This document shows positions 1 to 5,477 of a stretch of DNA of 8,016 nt, piece after piece. Position 1 is the stretch's first letter, and each line of letters begins with the position of its first letter. Below the pieces are notes generated by a model. It made no database searches. It saw only the letters and a program-made list of their open reading frames with translations, and was not told the DNA's origin. This DNA comes from Verrucomicrobiota bacterium. Its GTDB lineage: Bacteria > Verrucomicrobiota > Verrucomicrobiia > Verrucomicrobiales > Akkermansiaceae. The position numbers were made by a program, and so were the translations under genes. The DNA is taken from positions 1 to 8,016 of the forward strand of contig WBXE01000104.1 of assembly GCA_008932955.1 (NCBI GenBank), given 5' to 3'.

Positions 1-450
1 GGCACCGCCATCGTTGGTGGCGCTGCCGCCGATGCCGAGGATGAGGCGCGTGGCCCGGGTGTGTTCTACCGCATGGCGCATCAATTCGCCGGTGCCAAAG
101 GTATTGGCTAGCAGAACGTCGCGAGCGTCATCCGCGATGCGCCAAAGGCCGGAAGCGGCCGCCATTTCGATGACTGCGAGCAGGCCCGCGGGGCTATCAA
201 CCGCGAGATAGCTGGCCCGGATTGCACGACCGAGCGCATCATGGCAGGGAGCTTCGATCCAGCGGCCGCGCAACGGGCCCGCGAGGGCGGCGGCGAACCC
301 ATCACCGCCGTCGGCGATGGGGCATGATTCGATGAGTGCCTCCGGCCAACGCCGGGCCAGGCCACGGGCAATGGCGGAGCAGGCCTCAGGAGCGGAAAGT
401 GAGCCCTTGAACTTGTCGCAGGCCACCAGGATTTTGCGAATCTTTTTCAT
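1..450 (-). CDS. glxK: Glycerate kinase (GlxK/GarK family), N-terminal part, cut by the window edge
   Basis: The enzyme phosphorylates D-glycerate with ATP in the cytoplasm, feeding glyoxylate/glycerate carbon into glycolysis. The visible 150 residues carry the family's characteristic blocks: DKFKGSLSA at residues 12-20, PIADGGDG at 44-51 (families usually have ADGGEG, so Glu is replaced by Asp here), EMAAASGL at 95-102, the TFGTGEL stretch at 117-123, and GGSATNDGG at 141-149. Full-length members have roughly 370-380 residues, so more than half lies beyond position 1. The start is ATG at 450-448, directly before the conserved first beta-strand (KILVACDKFKG). No Shine-Dalgarno motif precedes it. 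The gene points away from the coiled-coil genes to its right. The family call is firm; whether the product is 2- or 3-phosphoglycerate cannot be told from sequence. Confidence 0.95.
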   Translation of the reverse strand, partial: MKKIRKILVACDKFKGSLSAPEACSAIARGLARRWPEALIESCPIADGGDGFAAALAGPLRGRWIEAPCHDALGRAIRASYLAVDSPAGLLAVIEMAAASGLWRIADDARDVLLANTFGTGELMRHAVEHTRATRLILGIGGSATNDGGA

Positions 451-740
451 GTGGAAAATGCAAGCACGCCATCCTTACTCCACCCAGGGTTTACAGCAAG
501 CCGGATTCAAGCTGCAGACTCACTTGAAGATTTATCGCAGAGTCGATAGAGTCGAGCGCAACGGGCCGCTTGCCCCCATCCCCTTGCCCCCCTCTCGTTA
601 AGCCGGACTCGCGTTGGCTACAGCAGTTGAGATGAGATCTGCGCGAAAGGAAAATAATAAACATTTCCAGATTATTTTGCTCGCCAAAGCAAGTCAAATG
701 AACTAATCGAAGACGCGTAGCGCCAAATACCCCGCCCGCC
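451..740. other. Intergenic region between divergent genes
   Basis: This 290-bp stretch separates the leftward glycerate kinase gene from the rightward coiled-coil gene, so promoters for both should lie here. Open frames crossing it show no recognisable protein. The segment at 649-680 is strikingly A/T-rich for this window. On the minus strand a TTGACT box (697-692) lies 17 bp before TAATCT (674-669), a weak sigma-70-like pair that would leave a 5' leader of about 210 nt for the kinase. The stretch at about 570-594 holds a short direct repeat of CTTGCCCCC. No RNA gene was recognised. Confidence 0.4.
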
Positions 741-1373
741 ATGCCAGCCACCAGCGACCACACCCACCACATTAAGATGCGAACGACCCAACTGGAAATG
801 CCGACGCGGCCAGGCCCTGCGGTGATGGAGGATTATGATTCGAAGCTGCAAGCGGCGCAAGATGAACTCGAGCGCATCCAGGTGCAACGCGAAGAACTGG
901 AACAAAAGAAACGCGTGCTGGAAGAACTCACCGCCCGCAAGCGCAGTTTTTTGACCCAGCAAGTGGAACTCTCGGAAAAACTCAGCTCGGCGGTGACCCT
1001 CATCGAGCGCGAGCTCTATGAAATCCGCCAAGAGAGCGAAGACCTGGAACAATGCCGGGTATGCTTCGTTTCCCACTTGGACAAGCTCGACAAGATCAAT
1101 CCGGAAAGCTGGACCCGCGACAACCTCTCCGACAAACTCGAGCGTTCGGTCATGGCCGTGGACATCGCCAGCGACGAATACGATCAGGCAGCCAGCCACT
1201 TTGAAGGTGGCCGCAGCGGGGCGATTTTCGGCCGCGCGGCAAAGCGCGGCCGCAGCCGTAGCCAGACGGCCCAGCATTCGGACTTTCTGCTCAACCTGCG
1301 CAATGGCCTGGCCTTCAACCTACCGGTGTGCGTCCTGGGTAGCGCCGCGCTCGTCATCTATCTGCTCAAGTAG
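741..1373 (+). CDS. Coiled-coil protein with C-terminal membrane anchor, function unknown
   Basis: I do not recognise this 210-residue protein. Residues about 30-105 are a long, highly charged heptad-like helix rich in Glu, Gln, Arg and Leu (for example DELERIQVQREELEQKKR, 41-58), very probably a coiled coil. Residues 106-160 are mixed. A basic patch follows (KRGRSRS, 168-174). The only hydrophobic segment is at the C-terminus (about 189-209), ending in Lys, so the protein looks tail-anchored with its bulk in the cytoplasm. There is no signal peptide. The start is uncertain: in-frame ATGs occur at 741, 777, 798 and 825, none with a Shine-Dalgarno motif, and 825 (MEDYDSK) begins just at the coiled coil. 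The next gene, 12 bp downstream, has the same architecture, which suggests a co-transcribed pair acting together at the inner membrane. Confidence 0.75.
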   Translation: MPATSDHTHHIKMRTTQLEMPTRPGPAVMEDYDSKLQAAQDELERIQVQREELEQKKRVLEELTARKRSFLTQQVELSEKLSSAVTLIERELYEIRQESEDLEQCRVCFVSHLDKLDKINPESWTRDNLSDKLERSVMAVDIASDEYDQAASHFEGGRSGAIFGRAAKRGRSRSQTAQHSDFLLNLRNGLAFNLPVCVLGSAALVIYLLK

Positions 1374-1385
1374 ACCCCACCAGCC

Positions 1386-1709
1386 ATGAGTTCACCCACC
1401 CTGCTGCAAGAGGAACTCGAACTGCAACATTGCGAGCAAGAAGCCCTGCGCCTAGCCAAGGAATTGGAGGCGGCCCGCGAGCTACCCCAACGCATCGCCC
1501 GCGAAAAACTCGATCGCGACAATACCATGCCCCCGCTCGATCGGGTCAGCGAAATCTCGCGCATCAAACGCTATGAGGAAGATGTGGCCACCCGCGCCGC
1601 AGTCACCAATGTGCTCAAGGCCCAAACCCGCAGCGTGTTGCTGCTGCTCACCCTGACGGCTGCCGCCGCCGCCCTCATCGCCTGGGGCTTGCGCCTGATG
1701 CACGGCTGA
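1386..1709 (+). CDS. Small coiled-coil protein with C-terminal membrane anchor, function unknown
   Basis: This 107-residue protein has a charged, Glu/Leu-rich helical N-terminal half (residues 5-45, e.g. LLQEELELQHCEQEALRLAKE), a short Pro-containing break (49-50), another charged helix (51-80), and a single Leu/Ala-rich membrane segment at about 83-103 followed by four residues. It resembles its upstream neighbour in layout but shows no obvious sequence identity to it. The 12-bp gap and shared strand imply one transcript. The start ATG has no Shine-Dalgarno motif; the frame is supported by the consistent heptad-like pattern and the clean membrane segment. The left 31-bp repeat begins one base after its stop codon. 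No function can be assigned. Confidence 0.7.
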   Translation: MSSPTLLQEELELQHCEQEALRLAKELEAARELPQRIAREKLDRDNTMPPLDRVSEISRIKRYEEDVATRAAVTNVLKAQTRSVLLLLTLTAAAAALIAWGLRLMHG

Positions 1710-1710
1710 G

Positions 1711-1741
1711 GCCAGCGGGGTCAGTCCCGCTTTTCGAGCAT
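1711..1741. repeat. 31-bp direct repeat, left copy (half of a REP-like palindrome)
   Basis: The sequence, with core GGGGTCAGTCCCGCTTTTCG, is identical over 31 bp to 2576-2606, and after one mismatch four more bases agree. This copy has only one arm: no complementary arm follows it, unlike the right copy. It lies immediately after the stop of the small coiled-coil gene. Together the two copies bracket the toxin-antitoxin genes. Repeats starting with GGGGTC and folding into hairpins are often REP elements mobilised by RAYT (TnpA-REP) transposases; assigning this repeat to them is inference. Confidence 0.85.
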
Positions 1742-1766
1742 GCGGGCGCGACTCTAACCAGGGAAT

Positions 1767-1792
1767 GGGGGCCGCGCAAGCCCCCGAGGGGG
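1767..1792. other. GC-rich mutually exclusive hairpins
   Basis: GGGGGC (1767-1772) can pair with GCCCCC (1780-1785) across a 7-base loop. The same C run (1781-1785) can alternatively pair with GGGGG at 1788-1792 across a 2-base loop, which is too tight without losing a pair. No T run follows, so this is not a standard intrinsic terminator. It lies between the left repeat and the antitoxin promoter region and may simply be remnant sequence. Confidence 0.3.
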
Positions 1793-1838
1793 CGCCTGGA
1801 AGACCGGGGGATTGAGTGCAGCTGAGGTGGAGTCATAA

Positions 1839-1863
1839 ATGCATACTTGCATACTTGCATATT
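1839..1863. promoter_or_regulatory. Candidate VapB operator/promoter: tandem GCATACTT repeats
   Basis: GCATACTT occurs twice back to back (1841-1848 and 1849-1856), followed by a partial third copy, GCATA (1857-1861). The repeats also create an inverted pair ATGCA/TGCAT (1839-1843 and 1848-1852) and two TTGCAT boxes resembling -35 elements. The block ends about 34 bp before the ancestral antitoxin start and is A/T-rich in GC-rich surroundings. VapB antitoxins normally bind short repeats at their own promoter, so an operator is the natural reading, but no clear -10 box is visible. Confidence 0.4.
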
Positions 1864-1889
1864 AACAGGTGGTGAATCCGGCTTAGGGT

Positions 1890-2156
1890 ATGGGACATGA
1901 AAACCACCCTCGACATACCGGACGACATCTACCGTTGGGCGAAGGTGCCTGCGGCACAGCAAGCCACCAAGCTCAAGAGTCTGTGCAAGCCTTGGAAAAA
2001 ATGCTCCGTGAGCCTGTGGTGGCACCTCAGCCCGGCCGGCACACGAAGACCCATCTAGCTCGCTTGCCCAAATGGATGCAGCAAAGCGCCGGCATGGCAC
2101 AGGGCAAACTCATCACCGACGCCCACCTTGAGGAGTTGCGTGGGGAGCCGTTATGA
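1890..2156 (+). pseudogene. vapB: VapB-type ribbon-helix-helix antitoxin, frameshifted
   Basis: The reading frame from ATG 1897 begins MKTTLDIPDDIYRWAK and continues to KLKSL (residue 29, codon 1981-1983). This is a typical VapB DNA-binding ribbon-helix-helix start. It then runs out of frame and stops at a TAG near 2056. The frame carrying the rest (QALEKMLREP, then a basic tail, a WMQQSAG stretch and a C-terminal LEELRGEPL) resumes at 1986 and ends at 2154-2156. A loss of one base (or four, which would fit the usual KxLVTQAL spacing) at about 1983-1985 explains both halves. An AGGG motif 8 nt before 1897 supports that ATG as the ancestral start. An alternative ATG at 1890 opens the second frame, giving an 88-residue product whose first 31 residues are out-of-frame nonsense. 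The end overlaps the toxin gene as ATGA. A real mutation and a sequencing error cannot be separated here. Confidence 0.8.
2142..2147 (+). promoter_or_regulatory. Shine-Dalgarno site of vapC
   Basis: GGGGAG ends 5 nt before the vapC ATG at 2153. It is the clearest Shine-Dalgarno motif in the window and lies inside the antitoxin's last codons, as expected for translationally coupled toxin expression. Confidence 0.65.
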
Positions 2157-2563
2157 AATCCCGCATTCTGTTGGATACAAACGTCATTCTTGACCTTCTC
2201 ACCTTGGACGAGACTTGGTTTGACGGGTCGGCGCAAGCCATTGCAGCGCAACAAAGAACCCGCTTCCTGGTTCTCAGTCCGGGGGTATGCGCGGAAATTT
2301 CACGGGCTTTGGACTACGATTGGGCCAAGCTTGATGGGTGGCGTCGAGCGGCGAGCATGGAGCTCGAAACCATCCCCTTTGAGGCCAGTGTTCTGGCTGC
2401 CAGAGCCCATGCCCAATACCGGAGAACCGGCGGCCAACGCATCGCCACGCTACCTGAATTCTTCATCGGTGCCCATGCGCTTTTCGCTGGCCACGCACTG
2501 CTCACCCGCGATGCCACCCGTTACAAAACCTATTTTCCAAAACTCAAAATCATCAGTCCTTAG
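2153..2563 (+). CDS. vapC: VapC-type PIN-domain ribonuclease toxin
   Basis: VapC toxins are Mg-dependent RNases that cut tRNA or rRNA and are held inactive by VapB. The 136-residue product is a whole PIN domain: LLDTNVILDLL at the N-terminus with the first acidic residue D8, E48 in CAEIS, then the closing block LPEFFIGAHA (100-109) and LLTRDATRYKTYFP (116-129) with D120. The third acidic position, normally Asp in LPDFFIGAHA, is E102 here, a conservative change that could still bind metal. The length is usual for the family. The ATG overlaps the antitoxin stop (ATGA), and GGGGAG lies 5 nt upstream. With the antitoxin frameshifted, the toxin may be orphaned, controlled by a partner elsewhere, or no longer expressed. 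The right repeat begins 12 bp after its stop. Confidence 0.92.
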   Translation: MKSRILLDTNVILDLLTLDETWFDGSAQAIAAQQRTRFLVLSPGVCAEISRALDYDWAKLDGWRRAASMELETIPFEASVLAARAHAQYRRTGGQRIATLPEFFIGAHALFAGHALLTRDATRYKTYFPKLKIISP

Positions 2564-2575
2564 TCAATGAGACCT

Positions 2576-2606
2576 GCCAGCGGGGTCAGTCCCGCTTTTC
2601 GAGCAT
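2576..2606. repeat. 31-bp direct repeat, right copy
   Basis: This copy is identical to 1711-1741 over 31 bp. It lies 12 bp after the vapC stop. Bases 2582-2606 also form the left arm of the inverted repeat at 2582-2654. Confidence 0.88.
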
Positions 2607-2654
2607 TCGGGAAGCGCCTGCGCGGGGTCATGCTCGAAAAGCGGGACTGACCCC
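2582..2654. repeat. Perfect 25-bp inverted repeat (REP-like palindrome) between convergent genes
   Basis: The left arm (2582-2606, starting GGGGTCAGTCCCGC) and right arm (2630-2654, ending GCGGGACTGACCCC) are exact reverse complements over 25 bp, separated by 23 bp. The spacer contains a further GGGGTC (2624-2629). The hairpin would be very stable and could act as a bidirectional barrier or mRNA stabiliser between convergent vapC and the SET gene, but no T run follows on either strand. The right arm is inside the SET gene's 3' end. A related single arm occurs at 1711, so this is a dispersed repeat rather than a one-off terminator. Confidence 0.85.
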
Positions 2655-3197
2655 ATTGAGGCGCTGGTCCAACTCCGGCCATTGCTGGCGGCTGACGATG
2701 TAGCCCTTGCAGTTGGCGGCGCCGCACAAGCAGGGATGGTCGGCGTAGCAATCGACGTCGAAGCCGTAATCGAACGTGAGTTCGTCGCCGGGCTGGATAT
2801 TCTGCAAGGCATGGATGATGATTTTGCGGCCGACGATCCAAGCCTCGCAATTTGGATTGCACGAATGATTGATGAGGCGGGCAGTGTTCCACGGGAAATT
2901 TCCATCGATGTCATAGCGCTTCGACAGCGTGAAGATATACACCGCCGCATCGCCGGTCTTGAGGGACTTGGCGTGAAGGCGGGTGCCGCGGCGCTGGCTT
3001 TCGCGCTTGTCGATGCGCTCGCCCAAATACTCGATGATGGGCGCATCCTTGGCAATGCAAGCGGTGGCATATACGCCACGGCCGTGGATATCCGACCCGC
3101 GCACTTCGCACAGGGCACTTTGCCCGCGCTGCCACAATCGCAAGAGCTTGCGGTGCAGGATTTGTTCTTCCGACTCAACTTTGATTTTTACAGCCAT
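2628..3197 (-). CDS. SET-domain protein (putative lysine methyltransferase)
   Basis: SET proteins transfer methyl from S-adenosylmethionine to protein lysines. The 189-residue product has the family's blocks in order: HGRGVYA at 38-44, EYLGE at 56-60, YDIDG at 95-99, RLINHSCNPNCE at 107-118 (cofactor and pseudoknot motif), GDELTFDYGF at 137-146, and a post-SET motif CLCGAANC (C156, C158, C163) that with C113 should hold a zinc ion. The whole catalytic core is present, so it should be active; the substrate is unknown. The last eight residues (GVSPAFRA) and the stop come from the right arm of the inverted repeat, so the native C-terminus was probably replaced by repeat insertion. The ATG at 3197 has no Shine-Dalgarno motif and lies 10 bp after the stop of the exported-protein gene, suggesting one transcript. 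Confidence 0.9.
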   Translation of the reverse strand: MAVKIKVESEEQILHRKLLRLWQRGQSALCEVRGSDIHGRGVYATACIAKDAPIIEYLGERIDKRESQRRGTRLHAKSLKTGDAAVYIFTLSKRYDIDGNFPWNTARLINHSCNPNCEAWIVGRKIIIHALQNIQPGDELTFDYGFDVDCYADHPCLCGAANCKGYIVSRQQWPELDQRLNGVSPAFRA

Positions 3198-3207
3198 GAT
3201 AACAAAC

Positions 3208-3888
3208 TCAACGGGATTGAGCGGCTTTGCGCTCTTCGATGGGCGGCAGTTCCAGATCGCGCGGCAAGGTCAGGTAAAGCCTGCGCAAGGTGTTCAAGGT
3301 CAGCCCCGTGCCATCAATAAAAGTCCAATCGTTTTGCGCCTTATCAGAGACGGCCACTTGGAAGCCAAGCTTCTCGATGACCACCGGCCTGGGATCGCCC
3401 GGGAGGAGCAAGCGGTATTTGGTTAGTGTCGGCACCAATACCAGCCACTTGGTGAAAATTTCCATCTCGATCGGCTCGCCCTTGACCACCTCGACCTTGG
3501 TGCTAGGCCCGACTTCAAAGGCGCGCGGCGCCCCTTGATGAACGGAGGAAATGATGCTGACCCCTTGCTGGGTCATGCGCTTGGACGTTGCTTCAATCTG
3601 CTTGAGCACTTCTGCCATGCCGCCCGGGGTTTGGTTCGCCAAGCGCAGCTTCCACAACGGATTCATCCGCTCGATGGCCATCGCGTAATGGCCGCGCGTC
3701 ACCTCACTGCCGAGTTTATCCACCGCCGCCACGGCCGCCGCTACCACCGCAGCCGGCACGGTCACCGCTGCGGTCGGCGACCCGGAAACCGCTCGCGCCG
3801 GGGCCGCCGCGCCGCCTTTCTGAGCCACGGCCACCCCGCACAAGCAGGTTCCGAGCGATACTATCCACAAGCCATACAGCGTTTTCAC
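3208..3888 (-). CDS. Exported protein of unknown function
   Basis: The 226-residue product begins with a signal peptide: MK, a hydrophobic core (about 4-21) and a likely cleavage after AVA (residue 22, before QKGG). An Ala/Pro/Val-rich low-complexity stretch follows (about 27-56). Then comes a mixed alpha/beta domain with amphipathic helices (57-110), strand-like segments (VEVVKGEPIEMEIFTKWLVLV, about 132-152) and a closing region with NDWTFIDGTGL (186-196) and LPRDLELPPIEER. The protein is probably periplasmic. I recognise no family. The start is GTG at 3888-3886, because a TAA lies in frame three codons upstream; GAGAGGG upstream is about 13 nt away, too far for a good Shine-Dalgarno site. 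It precedes the SET-domain gene by 10 bp and is divergent from parB. Confidence 0.8.
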   Translation of the reverse strand: MKTLYGLWIVSLGTCLCGVAVAQKGGAAAPARAVSGSPTAAVTVPAAVVAAAVAAVDKLGSEVTRGHYAMAIERMNPLWKLRLANQTPGGMAEVLKQIEATSKRMTQQGVSIISSVHQGAPRAFEVGPSTKVEVVKGEPIEMEIFTKWLVLVPTLTKYRLLLPGDPRPVVIEKLGFQVAVSDKAQNDWTFIDGTGLTLNTLRRLYLTLPRDLELPPIEERKAAQSR

Positions 3889-3980
3889 GCCCGCTTAAAT
3901 GCCCTCTCGCGGCTGATCCGTCAAGCCTGCAGCTTTTCCGCTTGGATTTCTTGGTCCGGCTTGCTACTGCTCCTTCCCCC
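3889..3980. promoter_or_regulatory. Divergent promoter region between the exported-protein gene and parB
   Basis: These 92 bp must hold the start signals for both diverging transcripts, or at least for the minus-strand one. No convincing -35/-10 pair and no parS-like palindrome (GTTTCACGTGAAAC type) was seen. Confidence 0.35.
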
Positions 3981-4898
3981 ATGGCTAAACAGGCACAAGC
4001 ACTCGGCAAAGGACTCGCAGCCCTCATTCGCAAACACCCCAGCGCTCCGGCGGCGGACGGGGTCATTTCCGCAGAGGATTTGCAACGGGTGCGCGACGTG
4101 CCACACCACCTGGTGGTGCCCAGCCCCTTGCAACCTCGCACCCAATTTTTCGAGGCGCCGCTCGACGACCTCGTCGAATCCATCCGCCAACACGGCATCA
4201 TCCAGCCACTCATTGTCCGGCCGGTCAACGGGACCTACGAGCTCATTGCCGGCGAGCGCCGCTGGCGTGCCGCCCACAAACTCGGCCTGGCCACGGTGCC
4301 GGTGATCGAACGCGAGGCGTCCGACCGCGATGTGCTGGAAATGGCCCTCATCGAAAACATCCAACGCGAAGACCTCAATCCGATGGAAGAGGCCGCCGGC
4401 TACGTCCGCCTCGCCAAGGAATACTTCCTCAAGCAGGAGGAAATCGCCACCCGCGTAGGCAAAAATCGCGCCAGCGTGGCCAATGCCATGCGCTTGCTCG
4501 ACCTCCACCCTGACATCCAGATCATGGTGGCAAAAAAAAGCCTCTCCGTCGGCCACGCCAAAGTGGTGCTTTCCCTCAAGGATCAGGAAGCCCAACTGCT
4601 CGCCTCTAACCAAGTCCTGCGCCGCCAACTCACCGTGCGCGCCACCGAGAAATTCGTTCAATCCCTGCTCGCTGCGTCCGACGCCCTGGCCGGCGATGCC
4701 GGAGAATCGAAAAAAGCCCTCGCCCTGCGCGAGGCCGATATTCAGGTCCGCGCCGTCACCAACCGCCTGCGCGCCCATCTCGCCACCCACGTCGCCATCC
4801 AGCATTCGCCTAAAAAAGGCCGCATCGAAATCGAGTACTACGGCAACGACGACCTCCAGCGTCTCCTCGAATTGCTAGGCCTGCCCGCCAGCGACTGA
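3981..4898 (+). CDS. parB: ParB/Spo0J-family chromosome partitioning protein
   Basis: ParB is a CTP-dependent clamp that loads at parS sites, spreads on DNA and works with ParA and SMC to segregate the origin. The chosen start ATG 3981 gives 305 residues beginning MAKQAQALGKGLAALI, the classic ParB N-terminus (LGKGLxALI, the ParA-stimulating motif). An upstream TTG at 3942 would only add 13 unrelated residues. Landmarks: VPSPLQPRTQF (46-56), the CTP-binding GERRWRAA box (91-98), ENIQREDLNPMEEA (125-138), the helix-turn-helix region KQEEIATRVGKNRASVANAM (151-170), and the C-terminal dimerisation segment KGRIEIEYYGNDDLQRLLELL (about 279-299). All domains are present and the length is normal. 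No parA gene is adjacent: upstream lies the divergent exported-protein gene. No Shine-Dalgarno motif is visible. Confidence 0.96.
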   Translation: MAKQAQALGKGLAALIRKHPSAPAADGVISAEDLQRVRDVPHHLVVPSPLQPRTQFFEAPLDDLVESIRQHGIIQPLIVRPVNGTYELIAGERRWRAAHKLGLATVPVIEREASDRDVLEMALIENIQREDLNPMEEAAGYVRLAKEYFLKQEEIATRVGKNRASVANAMRLLDLHPDIQIMVAKKSLSVGHAKVVLSLKDQEAQLLASNQVLRRQLTVRATEKFVQSLLAASDALAGDAGESKKALALREADIQVRAVTNRLRAHLATHVAIQHSPKKGRIEIEYYGNDDLQRLLELLGLPASD

Positions 4899-5128
4899 AC
4901 CGGCTGTGAGCCCTGCGCATCAAGCTAGGGATTATTGGGGATGGTTCGTGACAAATTTTACAACTGAAGTACGGATTGCGACGATTTACCAACCCATCCC
5001 GCTAGCATCGCCCCTCTCAAAGTCTTCACCCGTATAAGCCATGGTTCCTAACTGCGGCATTTAGAATACAATTCCAGCAAAATTAAAATTTGCCATGGTG
5101 CCAAGCGTGGGCTAAAAGCCTCGCCGAG
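4899..5128 (+). promoter_or_regulatory. Intergenic region upstream of the metal-uptake genes
   Basis: This 230-bp stretch after parB has no recognisable gene. It should contain the parB terminator and the promoter for the downstream genes. The part at 5060-5092 is markedly A/T-rich, with -10-like TAGAAT (5062-5067) and TACAAT (5066-5071). A small interrupted palindrome with arms GCAAA (5077-5081) and TTTGC (5089-5093) lies just beside them and could be a repressor site, for example for a Zur-type regulator, but it does not match the gammaproteobacterial Zur consensus. No matching -35 box was found. Confidence 0.35.
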
Positions 5129-5461
5129 ATGATGAGTCGGCCATTCCAACACAACTTGCGGCGCATCTGCGTGCCCTTGGTTTGGCTAGCCATCATCCAG
5201 GTTTTGGTGGTGACAATGCTCGCCTCGTCGCCGGAATTGCACGGGTATTTCCATCTATCCTCGCACGAGTCCGACCACCAATGTCTCGTTACCGATTTCA
5301 AGTCGGGACTCATCGAGCAACCGCTTGTGGCGCCAATCAGCGCAACGCACCTTGCAGCGCTCGACTACGAAATCGTCGCAATGGCAGCAGATGCGCGGCA
5401 TTCACTGGCCGAGCATTTGTGCGGGAGTTTGCTCGAGCATGGGCCACCGCGACTTCTCTGA
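5129..5461 (+). CDS. Small membrane protein with histidine stripe, putative metal-binding
   Basis: With the start at ATG 5129 the product has 110 residues. A basic N-terminus (HNLRR) leads into one hydrophobic segment (about 14-33), either an uncleaved anchor or a signal peptide. Directly after it come H38, H42, H46, H50 and C52, exactly four residues apart (H-x3-H-x3-H-x3-H-x-C), in SPELHGYFHLSSHESDHQC. On a helix these fall near one face, a likely metal site on the periplasmic side. More His occur at 74, 91, 96 and 104. I recall similar small His-rich proteins in other Verrucomicrobiota but cannot name a family. A longer frame from TTG 5090 and an ATG at 5132 are alternatives. The gene precedes a zinc-type porin and a metal-binding protein, so a role in metal handling is inferred. 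Confidence 0.65.
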   Translation: MMSRPFQHNLRRICVPLVWLAIIQVLVVTMLASSPELHGYFHLSSHESDHQCLVTDFKSGLIEQPLVAPISATHLAALDYEIVAMAADARHSLAEHLCGSLLEHGPPRLL

Positions 5462-5477
5462 AAGGTCGAAGCAGCAG

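Noticed and set aside
672..1277. Long minus-strand open frame opposite the first coiled-coil gene
   Set aside because: It is the antisense shadow of a GC-rich coding frame; its product is a His/Phe/Leu-rich string without recognisable motifs.
1675..2100. Minus-strand open frame across the repeat and antitoxin region
   Set aside because: It runs through the repeat and the vapB region with no motif and contradicts the clear RHH antitoxin reading on the plus strand.
2582..2654. Inverted repeat as an ordinary intrinsic terminator
   Set aside because: There is no T run after the stem on either strand, and a related single arm occurs elsewhere, so a dispersed repeat is a better explanation.
3942..3980. 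TTG start extending parB by 13 residues
   Set aside because: ParB proteins start shortly before the LGKGLxALI motif, which fits ATG 3981; the extension has no family resemblance.
3535..4305. 256-codon plus-strand frame overlapping the exported-protein gene and parB
   Set aside because: It overlaps two better-supported genes in other frames, and its Arg/Ser/His-rich composition is typical of out-of-frame GC-rich DNA.
3921..4805. 294-codon minus-strand open frame across parB
   Set aside because: The plus strand carries an unmistakable full-length ParB; the antisense frame has no family features.
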